Source: CAYMLQ01 sp964390795
GTDB lineage: Bacteria; Verrucomicrobiota; Kiritimatiellia; RFP12; UBA1067
Assembly (NCBI GenBank): GCA_964390795.1
Contig: CAYMLQ010000256.1
Span: 1 to 8,617, forward strand
Length of the DNA: 8,617 nt
Direction: 5' to 3'
In this document: positions 1 to 6,623 of the stretch, one piece after another
Layout: each line of letters begins with the position of its first letter
Numbering within the stretch: the stretch's first letter is position 1
Position numbers and translations under genes: made by a program
The notes under the pieces: model-generated
The model's database searches: none
What the model saw: only the letters and a program-made list of their open reading frames with translations
What the model was told of the DNA's origin: nothing

Positions 1-481
1 TCGCCATGTCGATGTCGTCCACCACGTTGGAGAGATGGAAAACCGGCGTGCCGTCTGAGCGCACGATCACGAAGTCCTGGGTGTCTTCGGCCTTTTTCTT
101 GATCGTGCCCTTCACGAGGTCGGTGTACTCCAGCCGCCCCTCTTTGGGCATGCGGAAGATCACGCACTCGCCGCCGCCGCCCTTGGCGTCCCGGTAGGCG
201 AACCCTTTGCGGACCAGCTCTTCCGCCACAGCCAGATGCCGCTCCATCTGCCGGCTCTGATACACCGTCGGCTCGTCGAAGTCGAGCCCCAGCCACGCCA
301 TACACCCCAGCAAGGTGTCGATCGCCTCCTGCGTGGAGCGCTCGCGATCCGTATCTTCCACGCGCAGCAGGAACGTGCCCCCCGCGTGTCGAGCGAACAG
401 CCAGTTGAAGATCGCGGCACGGATATTGCCGATGTGAACATTCCCGGTGGGACTGGGCGCAAAGCGGACTCTGACAGACAT
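1..481 (-). CDS. gltX: Glutamyl-tRNA synthetase, N-terminal part (3' end outside window)
   Basis: Charges tRNA(Glu) with glutamate in the cytoplasm. The 160 visible residues are the start of the class I catalytic (Rossmann) domain: residues 7-18 FAPSPTGNVHIG contain the HIGH-type ATP-binding signature (HIGN, 16-19), followed by LLRVEDTDRERS near 38-49 and SNVVDDIDM near 151-159, all typical of GltX. The second signature (KMSKS-like) would lie beyond the left edge. The start is the ATG at 481-479, with AAGGAG 9-12 bases upstream. After AYR (residues 95-97) the chain goes almost directly to VIFRMP. The segment of roughly 45-50 residues found here in E. coli-type GltX (the CYCT...RYDGRCR region) is absent, so this is a short-variant GltX. 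It follows the aminotransferase gene by 88 bases but seems to have its own promoter. A tRNA(Asp)-modifying GluQ-RS paralogue is possible, but the DLVKG...DFVIVRSDG...VVDD pattern favours GltX. Confidence 0.93.
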   Translation of the reverse strand, partial: MSVRVRFAPSPTGNVHIGNIRAAIFNWLFARHAGGTFLLRVEDTDRERSTQEAIDTLLGCMAWLGLDFDEPTVYQSRQMERHLAVAEELVRKGFAYRDAKGGGGECVIFRMPKEGRLEYTDLVKGTIKKKAEDTQDFVIVRSDGTPVFHLSNVVDDIDMA

Positions 482-520
482 CTCAAAAAACTCCTTCTTA
501 CCAAAAAAATGGTTGGGATG

Positions 521-549
521 AGTGTACCCTGATCCGTCCCCGTTAACAA
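521..549 (-). promoter_or_regulatory. Candidate sigma70 promoter of gltX
   Basis: On the minus strand, TTGTTA (549-544) and TACACT (526-521) are separated by exactly 17 bases, each matching 4 of 6 consensus bases. The predicted transcript would start near 514, giving a leader of about 33 nucleotides that contains the AAGGAG ribosome binding site. It lies in the only gap (482-569) between the sugar aminotransferase and gltX. This suggests gltX is not solely dependent on the upstream operon. Seen by eye only. Confidence 0.4.
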
Positions 550-569
550 GTCCGCACGATATTTTGGAG

Positions 570-1751
570 TTAGCCGTAGAAACGTTTGACGGCCGCGACA
601 ATCTCGCGGATTTGCGAAAGCTCCAGCTCGTAGAACATCGGCAATCTCAGCAGGCAGTGGACGAACCGTTTGCAGTTGACGAGCGGAGGCCCCTGATACT
701 TGTCCCGATAATACGCAGAGTCGTGGAGGCTCTGATAATGGGTGGCCGCGTGTATCCCGCTCTCCAGGAGATGGCTGATCAGGTGGCCGCGCTCCTCCTG
801 CGACCTGCAAACCAGATAGAACATGTGCGCATTGTTGGTCGCATAGGAGGGGATCTGCGGAAGGGAGAAGCATCCTTTGTCTGCCAACGGTTTCAGGCCC
901 GCATGGTAGCTCTCCCAAAGCATGATCCGCTTGTTTTGAATCTCGCGCAACGCGTCCACCTGCGCCCAAAGAAAAGCTGCCGTGATACCCGACGGCAGAA
1001 AGGAAGACCCCACATCGACCCACTCGTATTTGCTCACCTTGCCTTGAAAGTACTCCGCACGGTTGGTGCCTTTCTCCCAGATGATCTCGGCGCGGCGGAG
1101 GAACTGCGGATCATTGATCGCCAGCATGCCGCCTTCGCCGCACTGGATATTCTTGGTTTCATGAAACGAAAAACATCCGAGGTGCCCGATACCGCCCAGC
1201 GGGTAGCGTGCAGCCTGCCTTTTAAGCCTCCGCTGCCAGGAGAAGTGCTTAGTGGGCAGCGGCCCGGTATAATAGGCGTCGATCGCGTGCGCCGCATCGG
1301 CAATCACCAAGAGTTTGTACTTCACTGCCAGGGACATAATGCTGCCCATATCGCAGGCAACGCCGGCATAGTGAACCGGTACGATTGCCCGGGTACGCGG
1401 CGTGATCAGCGTTTCGACTTTGTCGGCGTCCAGATTCGGGTTGTCTTTGCAACTGTCCGCGAAAATGATCGTTGCCCCTTGCCGGACAAAAGCCACCGCC
1501 GTCGAAACAAAGGTGTAGGACGGCACAATAACCTCATCGCCCGGCTGAATATCGGCGAGGATAGCCGCCATCTCCAGCGCATCGGTGCCGGACGTCGTGA
1601 GCAGGCATTTGGTGTACCCGTACTGCTCTTCAAAGAACGCCTGACACCGCTTGGTGAAGGGGCCGTTGCCCGAGGTCTTGCCGCCCGCAACCGCTTGGGC
1701 GATGTAGTCGAGTTCCTTGCCTACGATAAACGGTTTGTTGAATGGGATCAT
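570..1751 (-). CDS. wecE: WecE-type dTDP-4-amino-4,6-dideoxygalactose aminotransferase (DegT/DnrJ/EryC1/StrS family)
   Basis: A PLP-dependent aminotransferase expected to convert dTDP-4-keto-6-deoxy-glucose to dTDP-4-amino-4,6-dideoxygalactose (Fuc4N), with glutamate as amino donor, in the cytoplasm. The 393 residues follow E. coli WecE closely: MIPFNKPFIVGKELDY at the start, TSGTDALEMAA (53-63), PGDEVIVPSYTFVSTA (70-85), VPVHYAGVACDM (124-135), ADAAHA (151-156), and GCFSFHETKN (192-201) with K200 as the PLP Schiff-base lysine. AEIIWEKGTNR, GSSFLPSG and NAHMFY follow. The start at 1751 is chosen because it matches the family N-terminus and has AGGAG 5 bases upstream; the open frame continuing to 2033 is antisense-of-family and overlaps the glycosyltransferase gene. 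ATG and the upstream stop share ATGA, indicating translational coupling. Odd feature: about 19 extra residues (roughly 165-184, rich in K/R) compared with WecE. Exact substrate stereochemistry is inferred from the family. Confidence 0.9.
   Translation of the reverse strand: MIPFNKPFIVGKELDYIAQAVAGGKTSGNGPFTKRCQAFFEEQYGYTKCLLTTSGTDALEMAAILADIQPGDEVIVPSYTFVSTAVAFVRQGATIIFADSCKDNPNLDADKVETLITPRTRAIVPVHYAGVACDMGSIMSLAVKYKLLVIADAAHAIDAYYTGPLPTKHFSWQRRLKRQAARYPLGGIGHLGCFSFHETKNIQCGEGGMLAINDPQFLRRAEIIWEKGTNRAEYFQGKVSKYEWVDVGSSFLPSGITAAFLWAQVDALREIQNKRIMLWESYHAGLKPLADKGCFSLPQIPSYATNNAHMFYLVCRSQEERGHLISHLLESGIHAATHYQSLHDSAYYRDKYQGPPLVNCKRFVHCLLRLPMFYELELSQIREIVAAVKRFYG
1200..1262. repeat. Palindrome-bearing in-frame insertion inside the wecE-like gene
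   Basis: This stretch encodes the extra residues (about 165-184: PTKHFSWQRRLKRQAARYP) that interrupt the otherwise continuous YxG...LGxIGHxGCFSFHETK motif of WecE proteins. It contains a perfect 8-bp inverted repeat, CCGCTGCC (1230-1237) and GGCAGCGG (1255-1262), with 17 bases between the arms. Further GCAGCC/CTGCC words lie at 1211-1219. The frame is kept through it. Such in-frame palindromic inserts are known in other bacteria (for example Rickettsia palindromic elements), but I cannot tell whether this one has copies elsewhere in the genome. Confidence 0.45.
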
Positions 1752-2698
1752 GTTTCTCCTGCCCGCTGCGACCCCTCTGCGGAGGTGATCACTTCTTTGA
1801 CGGTCACCTGCGGCTTTCCGTTGCTGTTCAGGTAAAGTCGTCCGAGATACTCGCCGACCAGCCCGAGCGAGAACAGCAGGATGCCGCCGATGATCAGTTG
1901 CAGAATCACCAAGGTGATCCAGCCCTCGACATGTTGCGCCCAGAACACGTATTGCAGAAAATAGAAGAGGGCCAGCGCAAAGCCGCACACCGAACACAAC
2001 ATGCCGATGCAGGACGAGAAGCGCAGCGGCCACACGGAGAAACCGGTCGCCAACCGCATGAAGACCAACACCGACTTCACCAGCCCGAAGTTGCTTTTCC
2101 CTCGATACCGCTCGTTATGCGTCGCGTCCGCCTGTCCGAACGCGTGCGTGATGTTGAGGATCAGCCCGTCGACATACGGAAAGGCGCCCGTGTACTTGAT
2201 GACCTCCGCAACAATCTCTTTGCGCACGATCTTGAAGGGTGACAGGTAGAGGTTCTTCGGCTTGGCGATGACGATTTCTGCGAGCTTGCCGTTCAGCCAG
2301 CTTCCCGCTTTTTTCCACCACACGTGCCTTTGGGAGGTAAAGCGCGCATAACAGACATCGGCGCCGCACGCCTGACACTGCCGGTACAAACCGGGGATGT
2401 CGTAAGGCGAGTGCTGCAAGTCATCGTCCATGATGACGACGAAGTCTCCTTGCGCCCTGCGAAGCCCGCACAGGATGGCATTGTCCTGGCCGGCGTTTTT
2501 TCTCAGGCGGATTCCGCTGATGGCCACCTCGTGTTCGCACAGCCGCCGGATCACGCCCCAACTGTTGTCCGTGCTCTGGTCGTCGACGAGAATCAGCTCG
2601 TACGTCATGCCGCGCAAGGCATCCGCCACCTGGCGGTTCAGCTCTTCGAGGCACGCTTCGCTGTTGTAAACGGGAATCACCACACTCAGTTCCACCAT
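1748..2698 (-). CDS. Family 2 glycosyltransferase, polyprenyl-phosphate sugar transferase (ArnC/GtrB/DPM1-like), two C-terminal membrane segments
   Basis: Expected to transfer a sugar from a nucleotide donor to undecaprenyl phosphate on the cytoplasmic face of the inner membrane. The 316-residue length is typical. The GT-A domain opens with LSVVIPVYNSEACL (4-17), then LILVDDQSTDNS (35-46) and the catalytic/metal-binding VVIMDDDLQHSP (87-98). NERYRGKSNFG (195-205) is the acceptor-side motif common to ArnC/GtrB proteins. Two hydrophobic segments follow at about 222-252 and 259-285, ending in GLVGEYLGRLYL, the usual membrane anchor. Its start has GGAGG closely upstream and overlaps the end of the methyltransferase gene by 13 bases; its stop overlaps the aminotransferase start by 4 bases. 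The neighbouring aminotransferase suggests the donor is a 4-amino-dideoxy sugar nucleotide. The sugar cannot be read from sequence; glucose (GtrB) or mannose transfer are alternatives. Confidence 0.9.
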   Translation of the reverse strand: MVELSVVIPVYNSEACLEELNRQVADALRGMTYELILVDDQSTDNSWGVIRRLCEHEVAISGIRLRKNAGQDNAILCGLRRAQGDFVVIMDDDLQHSPYDIPGLYRQCQACGADVCYARFTSQRHVWWKKAGSWLNGKLAEIVIAKPKNLYLSPFKIVRKEIVAEVIKYTGAFPYVDGLILNITHAFGQADATHNERYRGKSNFGLVKSVLVFMRLATGFSVWPLRFSSCIGMLCSVCGFALALFYFLQYVFWAQHVEGWITLVILQLIIGGILLFSLGLVGEYLGRLYLNSNGKPQVTVKEVITSAEGSQRAGET

Positions 2699-3288
2699 AC
2701 CACCTCCACGACCATGTCGCGCGCAACGCTCACGACGCGGTAATCGAAACCCACTTCCGCCTTGAGTTCGCCGAGCGTTCGGAGCAGCGACGTTTCGTCG
2801 AAGCGGAACGTCTCCTCCTGCGTATCGGCGCGGGTCAGCGTCCTTGCAAGAAACCGGAGAAACCCGTTGGCGTGCGTCCAGTTCCTGACAGGCTCCGACA
2901 GGATCAGGCGCGGCGCGGCGGCCTTGAGGCGCCGGAAGAGGTCGGGAAGCTGGGTTCTAAAATGATAAAGCGACCCCATCATGATGCAGACGTCGCAGGC
3001 GGGCAATGCGCCCGGCTGCATCACGTTTGCCAGGCGCGCGTCAAACCGCTGGCGCGCGGCATAGGAGACAAACGCCTCGCTCAGGTCCAGCCCGCTCCAA
3101 GATACGCCGTGACTGCGGCAATAGTCTGCGACAACCACATCGCCGAAGCACAGCTCCACCACCGTGCGATCCGTTTCCCGCAGCAGTTCGCAGACGTTCG
3201 CAAAGCGCTCGCGATACCGACCCCTGTACAGCACGTTCATCACCAAGCGGTAAACACCCACACTGCGATATATGATACTACTGCCCAT
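2686..3288 (-). CDS. Class I SAM-dependent methyltransferase of unknown substrate
   Basis: A 200-residue small-molecule-type methyltransferase. It shows a Rossmann core: motif I as VVELCFGD (43-50), an acidic SAM-ribose residue in WSGLDLSEAF (64-73), the strand CDVCIMMGSLYHF (98-110) and LILSEP (128-133). The N-terminus IIYRSVGVYRLVMNVLYRGRYRERF matches the helical cap of a common uncharacterised methyltransferase group. Motif I is degenerate: it has a single glycine where GxGxG is usual. The start at 3288 fits that cap; the frame stays open to 3717 but would then overlap the divergent gene at 3448, which has a strong ribosome binding site. No good ribosome binding site precedes 3288. It is the first gene of the operon with the glycosyltransferase and aminotransferase, so methylation of a sugar (N- or O-) or lipid intermediate is a reasonable guess only. 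Confidence 0.82.
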   Translation of the reverse strand: MGSSIIYRSVGVYRLVMNVLYRGRYRERFANVCELLRETDRTVVELCFGDVVVADYCRSHGVSWSGLDLSEAFVSYAARQRFDARLANVMQPGALPACDVCIMMGSLYHFRTQLPDLFRRLKAAAPRLILSEPVRNWTHANGFLRFLARTLTRADTQEETFRFDETSLLRTLGELKAEVGFDYRVVSVARDMVVEVVWWN

Positions 3289-3447
3289 ATTCGGGCTGGG
3301 ATTCTTACACGATTCTAACCGACTCACAACCCTTTTTTTCGGCAAGAAATTTATTTCGCGATCTTCTTGCAAGAGGTTGATCGTCAACACCGCATGTGCT
3401 AGATTAGTCCAAATTGTTTTTACTGAAATTCTAAAACAGGAGGTCGC
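3289..3447. promoter_or_regulatory. Divergent intergenic region with candidate promoters and an inverted repeat
   Basis: This 159-base AT-rich gap separates two divergent genes. For the plus-strand gene, TTGATC (3377-3382) and TAGATT (3400-3405) are 17 bases apart, and a TG one base upstream of the -10 makes it an extended -10 type. For the minus-strand operon a TAGAAT -10-like word lies at 3317-3312 without a convincing -35. An inverted repeat GCAAGAA (3342-3348) / TTCTTGC (3364-3370) lies between the two, a possible shared operator or transcript hairpin. Confidence 0.35.
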
Positions 3448-5448
3448 ATGCGTGCGGCGGCGGTTGCGAATCAGCTTTTTGGCAGAACCCTCACTTCGCG
3501 TCTCGTATTTGGAGGTCTGTTGCTGCTGCTGCTGATCGTCACCCGGTGGGCGTGGATCGATTGTGACGGCGGAACGCCTTCGCTGATGGAGTACGGGTAC
3601 TTCGCAACCGACGAAGGGTTTTACACGGGCGGCGGAAAACAGAAGCTGCTTTTCGGGCGGTTCATCAACGCCACCCGCGCCGCGCCGTGCACCTACGCCA
3701 TCTGTCCCTCTTCGCATGTCTTGGCCTGGTTCGCTTTTTCAATCTTCGGCCAGACCACGTGGGCACATCGCGTTCTTCCATTTTTCATCAGTAGTGCCGC
3801 ATGGCTGTGCCTGTTCCATTTTCTTTCGCGCAAAACACTCGCCTGGATCGCGTTCCTGCTCTGCGCCGTATGCCTCTCGAATCCGTTCCTGATGGTCTAT
3901 GGGAGAACCGCGTGCAACGACACGCTGATGGCCTCCGTGCTGCTCTTCGGCTACATCGTCTCCCGCAAGAAGGGGCTGCTGCTTCCTTTCTTAGGCGGCT
4001 TTATTTTCGGTTTTGGGCTTTGGGTGAAACAGTCTATCTGGGTTCTGTTCCCCCTTGGCCTGAGCGGGGCGGCGATGACGAGCGCACCCAACGAGCGCTG
4101 GCGCCGCATGGCGTCCTGCTTTTTCGGATTTCTGGTCTCCGTCTGTGTCCAGTACGGACTGATCCGGCTGATAATTTACTGGGATGCGGTCTCGCAGGAT
4201 GTGTCGATCGATCACCTGATGACGGTTTCGGATTCGAGTTACCCGCTTCCAAACCCTTTCGACTGGGCGCAGACAATGAGGGGCCTTTCCTCTTTTCCCC
4301 GGTGCCCGTCCGACGGGCTGCTGAGCGTTTGGATCACCCTCTTCCTTGTGTTGCCGACGCTCCTGCTGCTGAGGCGGCTGACGGACACGCCGAGACGCTG
4401 GGACGGTCGCCTCCTGCTGTATTTAACGCTTCCGCTGTATGCCGCAGGCATCATCATCCTTCCGGTCTTTTACGCTCACTACTACATTCCCATCATCGTC
4501 TTTGTTCCGATTGTCTGGTTCGAGGCCCGCCGCGATTTGAAGGCGTGGGCTGGAAAGAACCCCTATTTAAGCGCAGCTCTGATGGCCGTTGCGATTCTTT
4601 ATGTGCTCGTCAGTTTCAAGTCGTTTGTCATCTACCCGGATCAGGCCGTAAGCCTGACCCCGTTTTTGTCAAATGCCTACAATTTGCCCCAGAACATTGT
4701 CTGGAGCCGTAACGGACTGTACATTCTCGCGGCTGCCGGCCTTTTCACTGTCTTGGGCCTGTGGGCACGGTCGCGCAAGCCGACGGTTGCGGTGGCTCTC
4801 GGCGTCGTGCTTTCCGCGCTGGGCGTCGCCGACCTCTGCTTCTCGCAGCTTCCGCTCTCAGAGGCGTACAAATACACGACTGTTTTCTCAGTAACCATGA
4901 AGGACGTCGCCTGTGTGTTACAGGTGTGTTCCCTGATCCTGTTTTTCGTCGTCTGGGGAATGCCGCAGGTGTTTGGCCGCAGTATTCGCTGGTATCTCCT
5001 TCTTTTGGCGATTTTCGCCTGTGCGACGCTTGCCAACCCGGTGTGGCGCGCAGGCGCTTACGAGTTGACCCAGCGCGGACATCTGCACAAACAGGCGGTC
5101 GCCGCACTCGCCAAGCTCGTGCCCGACGATGCCGTCGTCTTCGGCGAACGCGCGCCCCAACTCTTCCTTTCGCTGAAAACGCGGGTCTCTCCGGTCCCCA
5201 ACCACAACCCAGTTCCCTTCGTGCTCGACGTGCATAAAAAATTCCCGGAGCGTCCGCTGTTTGCGCTTCTGGACTCCGAGCACAACTACCACTTTAAACA
5301 CTACGAAGATAACAAAGACAAGATTCGGACGACCGTCGTGCATACGTTGCAGCTGCCCAGCTTCAACACCGGCCTGCCCTCAAATGTCTATCTCGTCCGC
5401 TTGCAGGTTCTCACCAATCCGGTCAAACACGGCCCGTTTATCCGCTGA
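3448..5448 (+). CDS. GT-C fold membrane glycosyltransferase (ArnT/GT39/GT83-like)
   Basis: A 666-residue integral membrane protein expected to use a polyprenyl-phosphate sugar and transfer it to an acceptor on the periplasmic side. Residues 18-34 form the first membrane helix. The first outer loop carries DEGFYTGGGKQKLLFG (55-70); the acidic pair D55-E56 is the catalytic/metal-site signature of the GT39/GT83 families. About eleven or twelve further hydrophobic segments follow to about residue 530, including YGRTACND (151-158), the conserved cytosolic-side arginine region, and HYYIP (344-348). Residues 535-666 form a soluble C-terminal domain with VPDDAVVFGERAPQL (558-572), as in many bacterial relatives. 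AGGAGG lies 4 bases before the ATG at 3448. It is divergent from an ArnC-like glycosyltransferase and a sugar aminotransferase, which could supply its donor. Lipid A, O-antigen or protein could each be the acceptor. The family call is firm; the substrate is inference. Confidence 0.88.
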   Translation: MRAAAVANQLFGRTLTSRLVFGGLLLLLLIVTRWAWIDCDGGTPSLMEYGYFATDEGFYTGGGKQKLLFGRFINATRAAPCTYAICPSSHVLAWFAFSIFGQTTWAHRVLPFFISSAAWLCLFHFLSRKTLAWIAFLLCAVCLSNPFLMVYGRTACNDTLMASVLLFGYIVSRKKGLLLPFLGGFIFGFGLWVKQSIWVLFPLGLSGAAMTSAPNERWRRMASCFFGFLVSVCVQYGLIRLIIYWDAVSQDVSIDHLMTVSDSSYPLPNPFDWAQTMRGLSSFPRCPSDGLLSVWITLFLVLPTLLLLRRLTDTPRRWDGRLLLYLTLPLYAAGIIILPVFYAHYYIPIIVFVPIVWFEARRDLKAWAGKNPYLSAALMAVAILYVLVSFKSFVIYPDQAVSLTPFLSNAYNLPQNIVWSRNGLYILAAAGLFTVLGLWARSRKPTVAVALGVVLSALGVADLCFSQLPLSEAYKYTTVFSVTMKDVACVLQVCSLILFFVVWGMPQVFGRSIRWYLLLLAIFACATLANPVWRAGAYELTQRGHLHKQAVAALAKLVPDDAVVFGERAPQLFLSLKTRVSPVPNHNPVPFVLDVHKKFPERPLFALLDSEHNYHFKHYEDNKDKIRTTVVHTLQLPSFNTGLPSNVYLVRLQVLTNPVKHGPFIR

Positions 5449-5466
5449 GGAAATTTCCTCTTGCGG
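5442..5466 (+). other. 25-base imperfect palindrome overlapping the stop codon of the GT-C gene
   Basis: A perfect 14-base palindrome GAGGAAATTTCCTC (5447-5460) includes the last two bases of the TGA stop. It is flanked by a second pair of arms, CCGC (5442-5445) and GCGG (5463-5466), offset by one unpaired base on the left and two on the right. As RNA it forms a stem-loop with an AAUU loop. No T-run follows, so it is not a standard intrinsic terminator. It may stabilise the transcript end or be a protein site. Confidence 0.4.
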
Positions 5467-5525
5467 TATCTGCCCAAGACGTTTATTCTCATGACACGAT
5501 AAGTCCGTTTAGCGGCATCCTTTCC

Positions 5526-5534
5526 GGGGGGGGG
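5526..5534 (+). repeat. Nine-G homopolymer in the leader of the RDD gene
   Basis: An uninterrupted run of nine G lies 26 bases before the start codon at 5561, in the 112-base gap between the GT-C and RDD genes. Runs of this length are prone to slipped-strand changes, and to sequencing or assembly error. Here it would alter leader spacing rather than a reading frame. The same gap has a weak promoter-like pair, TTGCGG (5461-5466) and TATTCT (5484-5489), 17 bases apart. Confidence 0.5.
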
Positions 5535-5560
5535 CAGGTGCGCCGCAAGAACCGAGCGCA

Positions 5561-5998
5561 ATGCAAATGGCAAACACTCAGGATATTCACTATGCGGGTT
5601 TCTGGCTGCGCGTGTGGGCGGCAGCCGTTGATCTGCTGTTCTTTTTGCTGGTCACCGTGCCGCTCCTGTACGCGATTCACGGGCGCGACTACTTCCGGTG
5701 CGACGTGTCCGACCGCGGCCCGGTGGATTTCCTGAACATGTTCGTGCTCCCGAATATCATGGTGCCCCTCTGCTGGCTTTTGTGTTCCGCCACCCCCGGG
5801 AAAATGGCGATCTCGGCCAGGATCGTCGACGCCAAGACCGGCATGAAGCCTCGGCCGATCCAATTCATGATCCGCTTTCTGGGCTGCTACCTCTCTTTCT
5901 TGACGCTCGGCCTGGGCATCCTATGGATCGCGTTCGACCGCAGAAAACAGGGCTTGCACGACAAGCTCGCCGGCACCGTGGTCGTCCATACGAAATAG
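5561..5998 (+). CDS. RDD family integral membrane protein
   Basis: A 145-residue protein of the RDD family (Pfam PF06271), whose members are small inner-membrane proteins, some linked to ion or proton exchange; most are uncharacterised. It shows the naming residues: R in YAGFWLRVWAAAVDLLFF (11-28) with an Asp in the first helix, and at the C-terminus WIAFDRRKQGLHDKLAGTVVV (about 122-142), the family's D...KQGLHDKLAGT signature. SATPGKMAISARIVDAKTG (about 83-101) is the usual cytoplasmic turn. Three hydrophobic segments lie at about 18-43, 62-81 and 105-126. Two ATGs (5561 and 5567) are both possible. Neither has a strong Shine-Dalgarno, so the start is uncertain by two residues. It follows the GT-C gene by 112 bases on the same strand; no functional link is evident. 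Confidence 0.9.
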   Translation: MQMANTQDIHYAGFWLRVWAAAVDLLFFLLVTVPLLYAIHGRDYFRCDVSDRGPVDFLNMFVLPNIMVPLCWLLCSATPGKMAISARIVDAKTGMKPRPIQFMIRFLGCYLSFLTLGLGILWIAFDRRKQGLHDKLAGTVVVHTK

Positions 5999-6073
5999 GA
6001 CTCTGCTGAAAGAGGGCGCCTGACCCTGTAACGTTCGGGCTCTCTTGAGTGTAACACCTGTATAGGAGGTTTT

Positions 6074-6619
6074 ATGAACGTTTGTTGGGTTGGGTGTGTG
6101 GCTGTCTTGCTGGCCGGAAACGGTGTCGCCGAAAAGAGCGCGGAAATGCCGTCTGCGGCGAAACAGGTGGTCGCCAGAATGGAATCATCCGTTCTTCAGG
6201 CCAAAAAGAAGGCGGTTTCTGAGCTGACGTCGGTAATGAACTCCGAGACGCGTGCGGGTCGGCTCGGAACAGCTGTTTCGGTGAGCGCGAAAATCAAAGA
6301 GCTGAGCGCCGAGATCTCCGTTCTGGAGGGGGGGACGACCTCCAAAAAGGGCGAGGATTTCATTGCCGGCGTCTGGCGCGGTCACAACGGGGTGCTGTTC
6401 ACGCTTGAGAAGGGCAACACCTTCGCGGCGAGCGGCGGGAATTTCAAGTGGCAGGGCAAATGGCGCGTGGAGGAAGGCAAGCTGATCGTCGACAGCGCGG
6501 TTTTTGTTGACACCTATGACCTGCCCGCGCAGAAAGAAGCGCGCGACGGCAAAGCCGTCTGGACGCTCAAAGGCAAGAACAGCAAGGGCGAGCCGGTCTT
6601 TATGGACAAGCAGGACTAG
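6074..6619 (+). CDS. Small exported protein of unknown function, helical N-terminal and beta-rich C-terminal parts
   Basis: I do not recognise a named family. The 181 residues begin with a short hydrophobic segment (WVGCVAVLLAGNGVA, 5-19) that resembles a signal peptide with a possible cleavage after GVA; it lacks the usual basic residues at the very N-terminus. Residues 26-85 are predicted helical and possibly coiled-coil (KQVVARMESSVLQAKKKAV, then SAKIKELSAEISVLE). After a G/T/K linker, residues 95-170 look like a small beta domain with IAGVWRGHNGVLFTLEKG and NFKWQGKWRVEEGKL: alternating G/W strands reminiscent of lipocalin-like or other single-domain ligand-binding folds in PVC-type bacteria. 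AGGAGG ends 6 bases before the ATG, a strong ribosome binding site. It is the last plus-strand gene before the hairpin and terminator region, and lies 75 bases after the RDD gene. Confidence 0.75.
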   Translation: MNVCWVGCVAVLLAGNGVAEKSAEMPSAAKQVVARMESSVLQAKKKAVSELTSVMNSETRAGRLGTAVSVSAKIKELSAEISVLEGGTTSKKGEDFIAGVWRGHNGVLFTLEKGNTFAASGGNFKWQGKWRVEEGKLIVDSAVFVDTYDLPAQKEARDGKAVWTLKGKNSKGEPVFMDKQD

Positions 6620-6623
6620 CGGA

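Noticed and set aside
522..1835. A 437-codon open frame on the plus strand opposite the aminotransferase
   Set aside because: It is antisense to a gene with clear WecE motifs over its whole length, its translation resembles no family, and such long shadow frames are common opposite GC-rich genes.
3289..3717. N-terminal extension of the methyltransferase upstream of 3288
   Set aside because: It would run through the divergent intergenic region and into the GT-C gene, which has a strong ribosome binding site; the extension is not family-like and the conserved N-terminal cap begins right at 3288.
6010..6046. Possible terminator between the RDD gene and the exported-protein gene (AAGAGGGC / GCTCTCTT)
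   Set aside because: Only 8 pairs including one G-U, a 21-base loop and no T-run; too weak to call.
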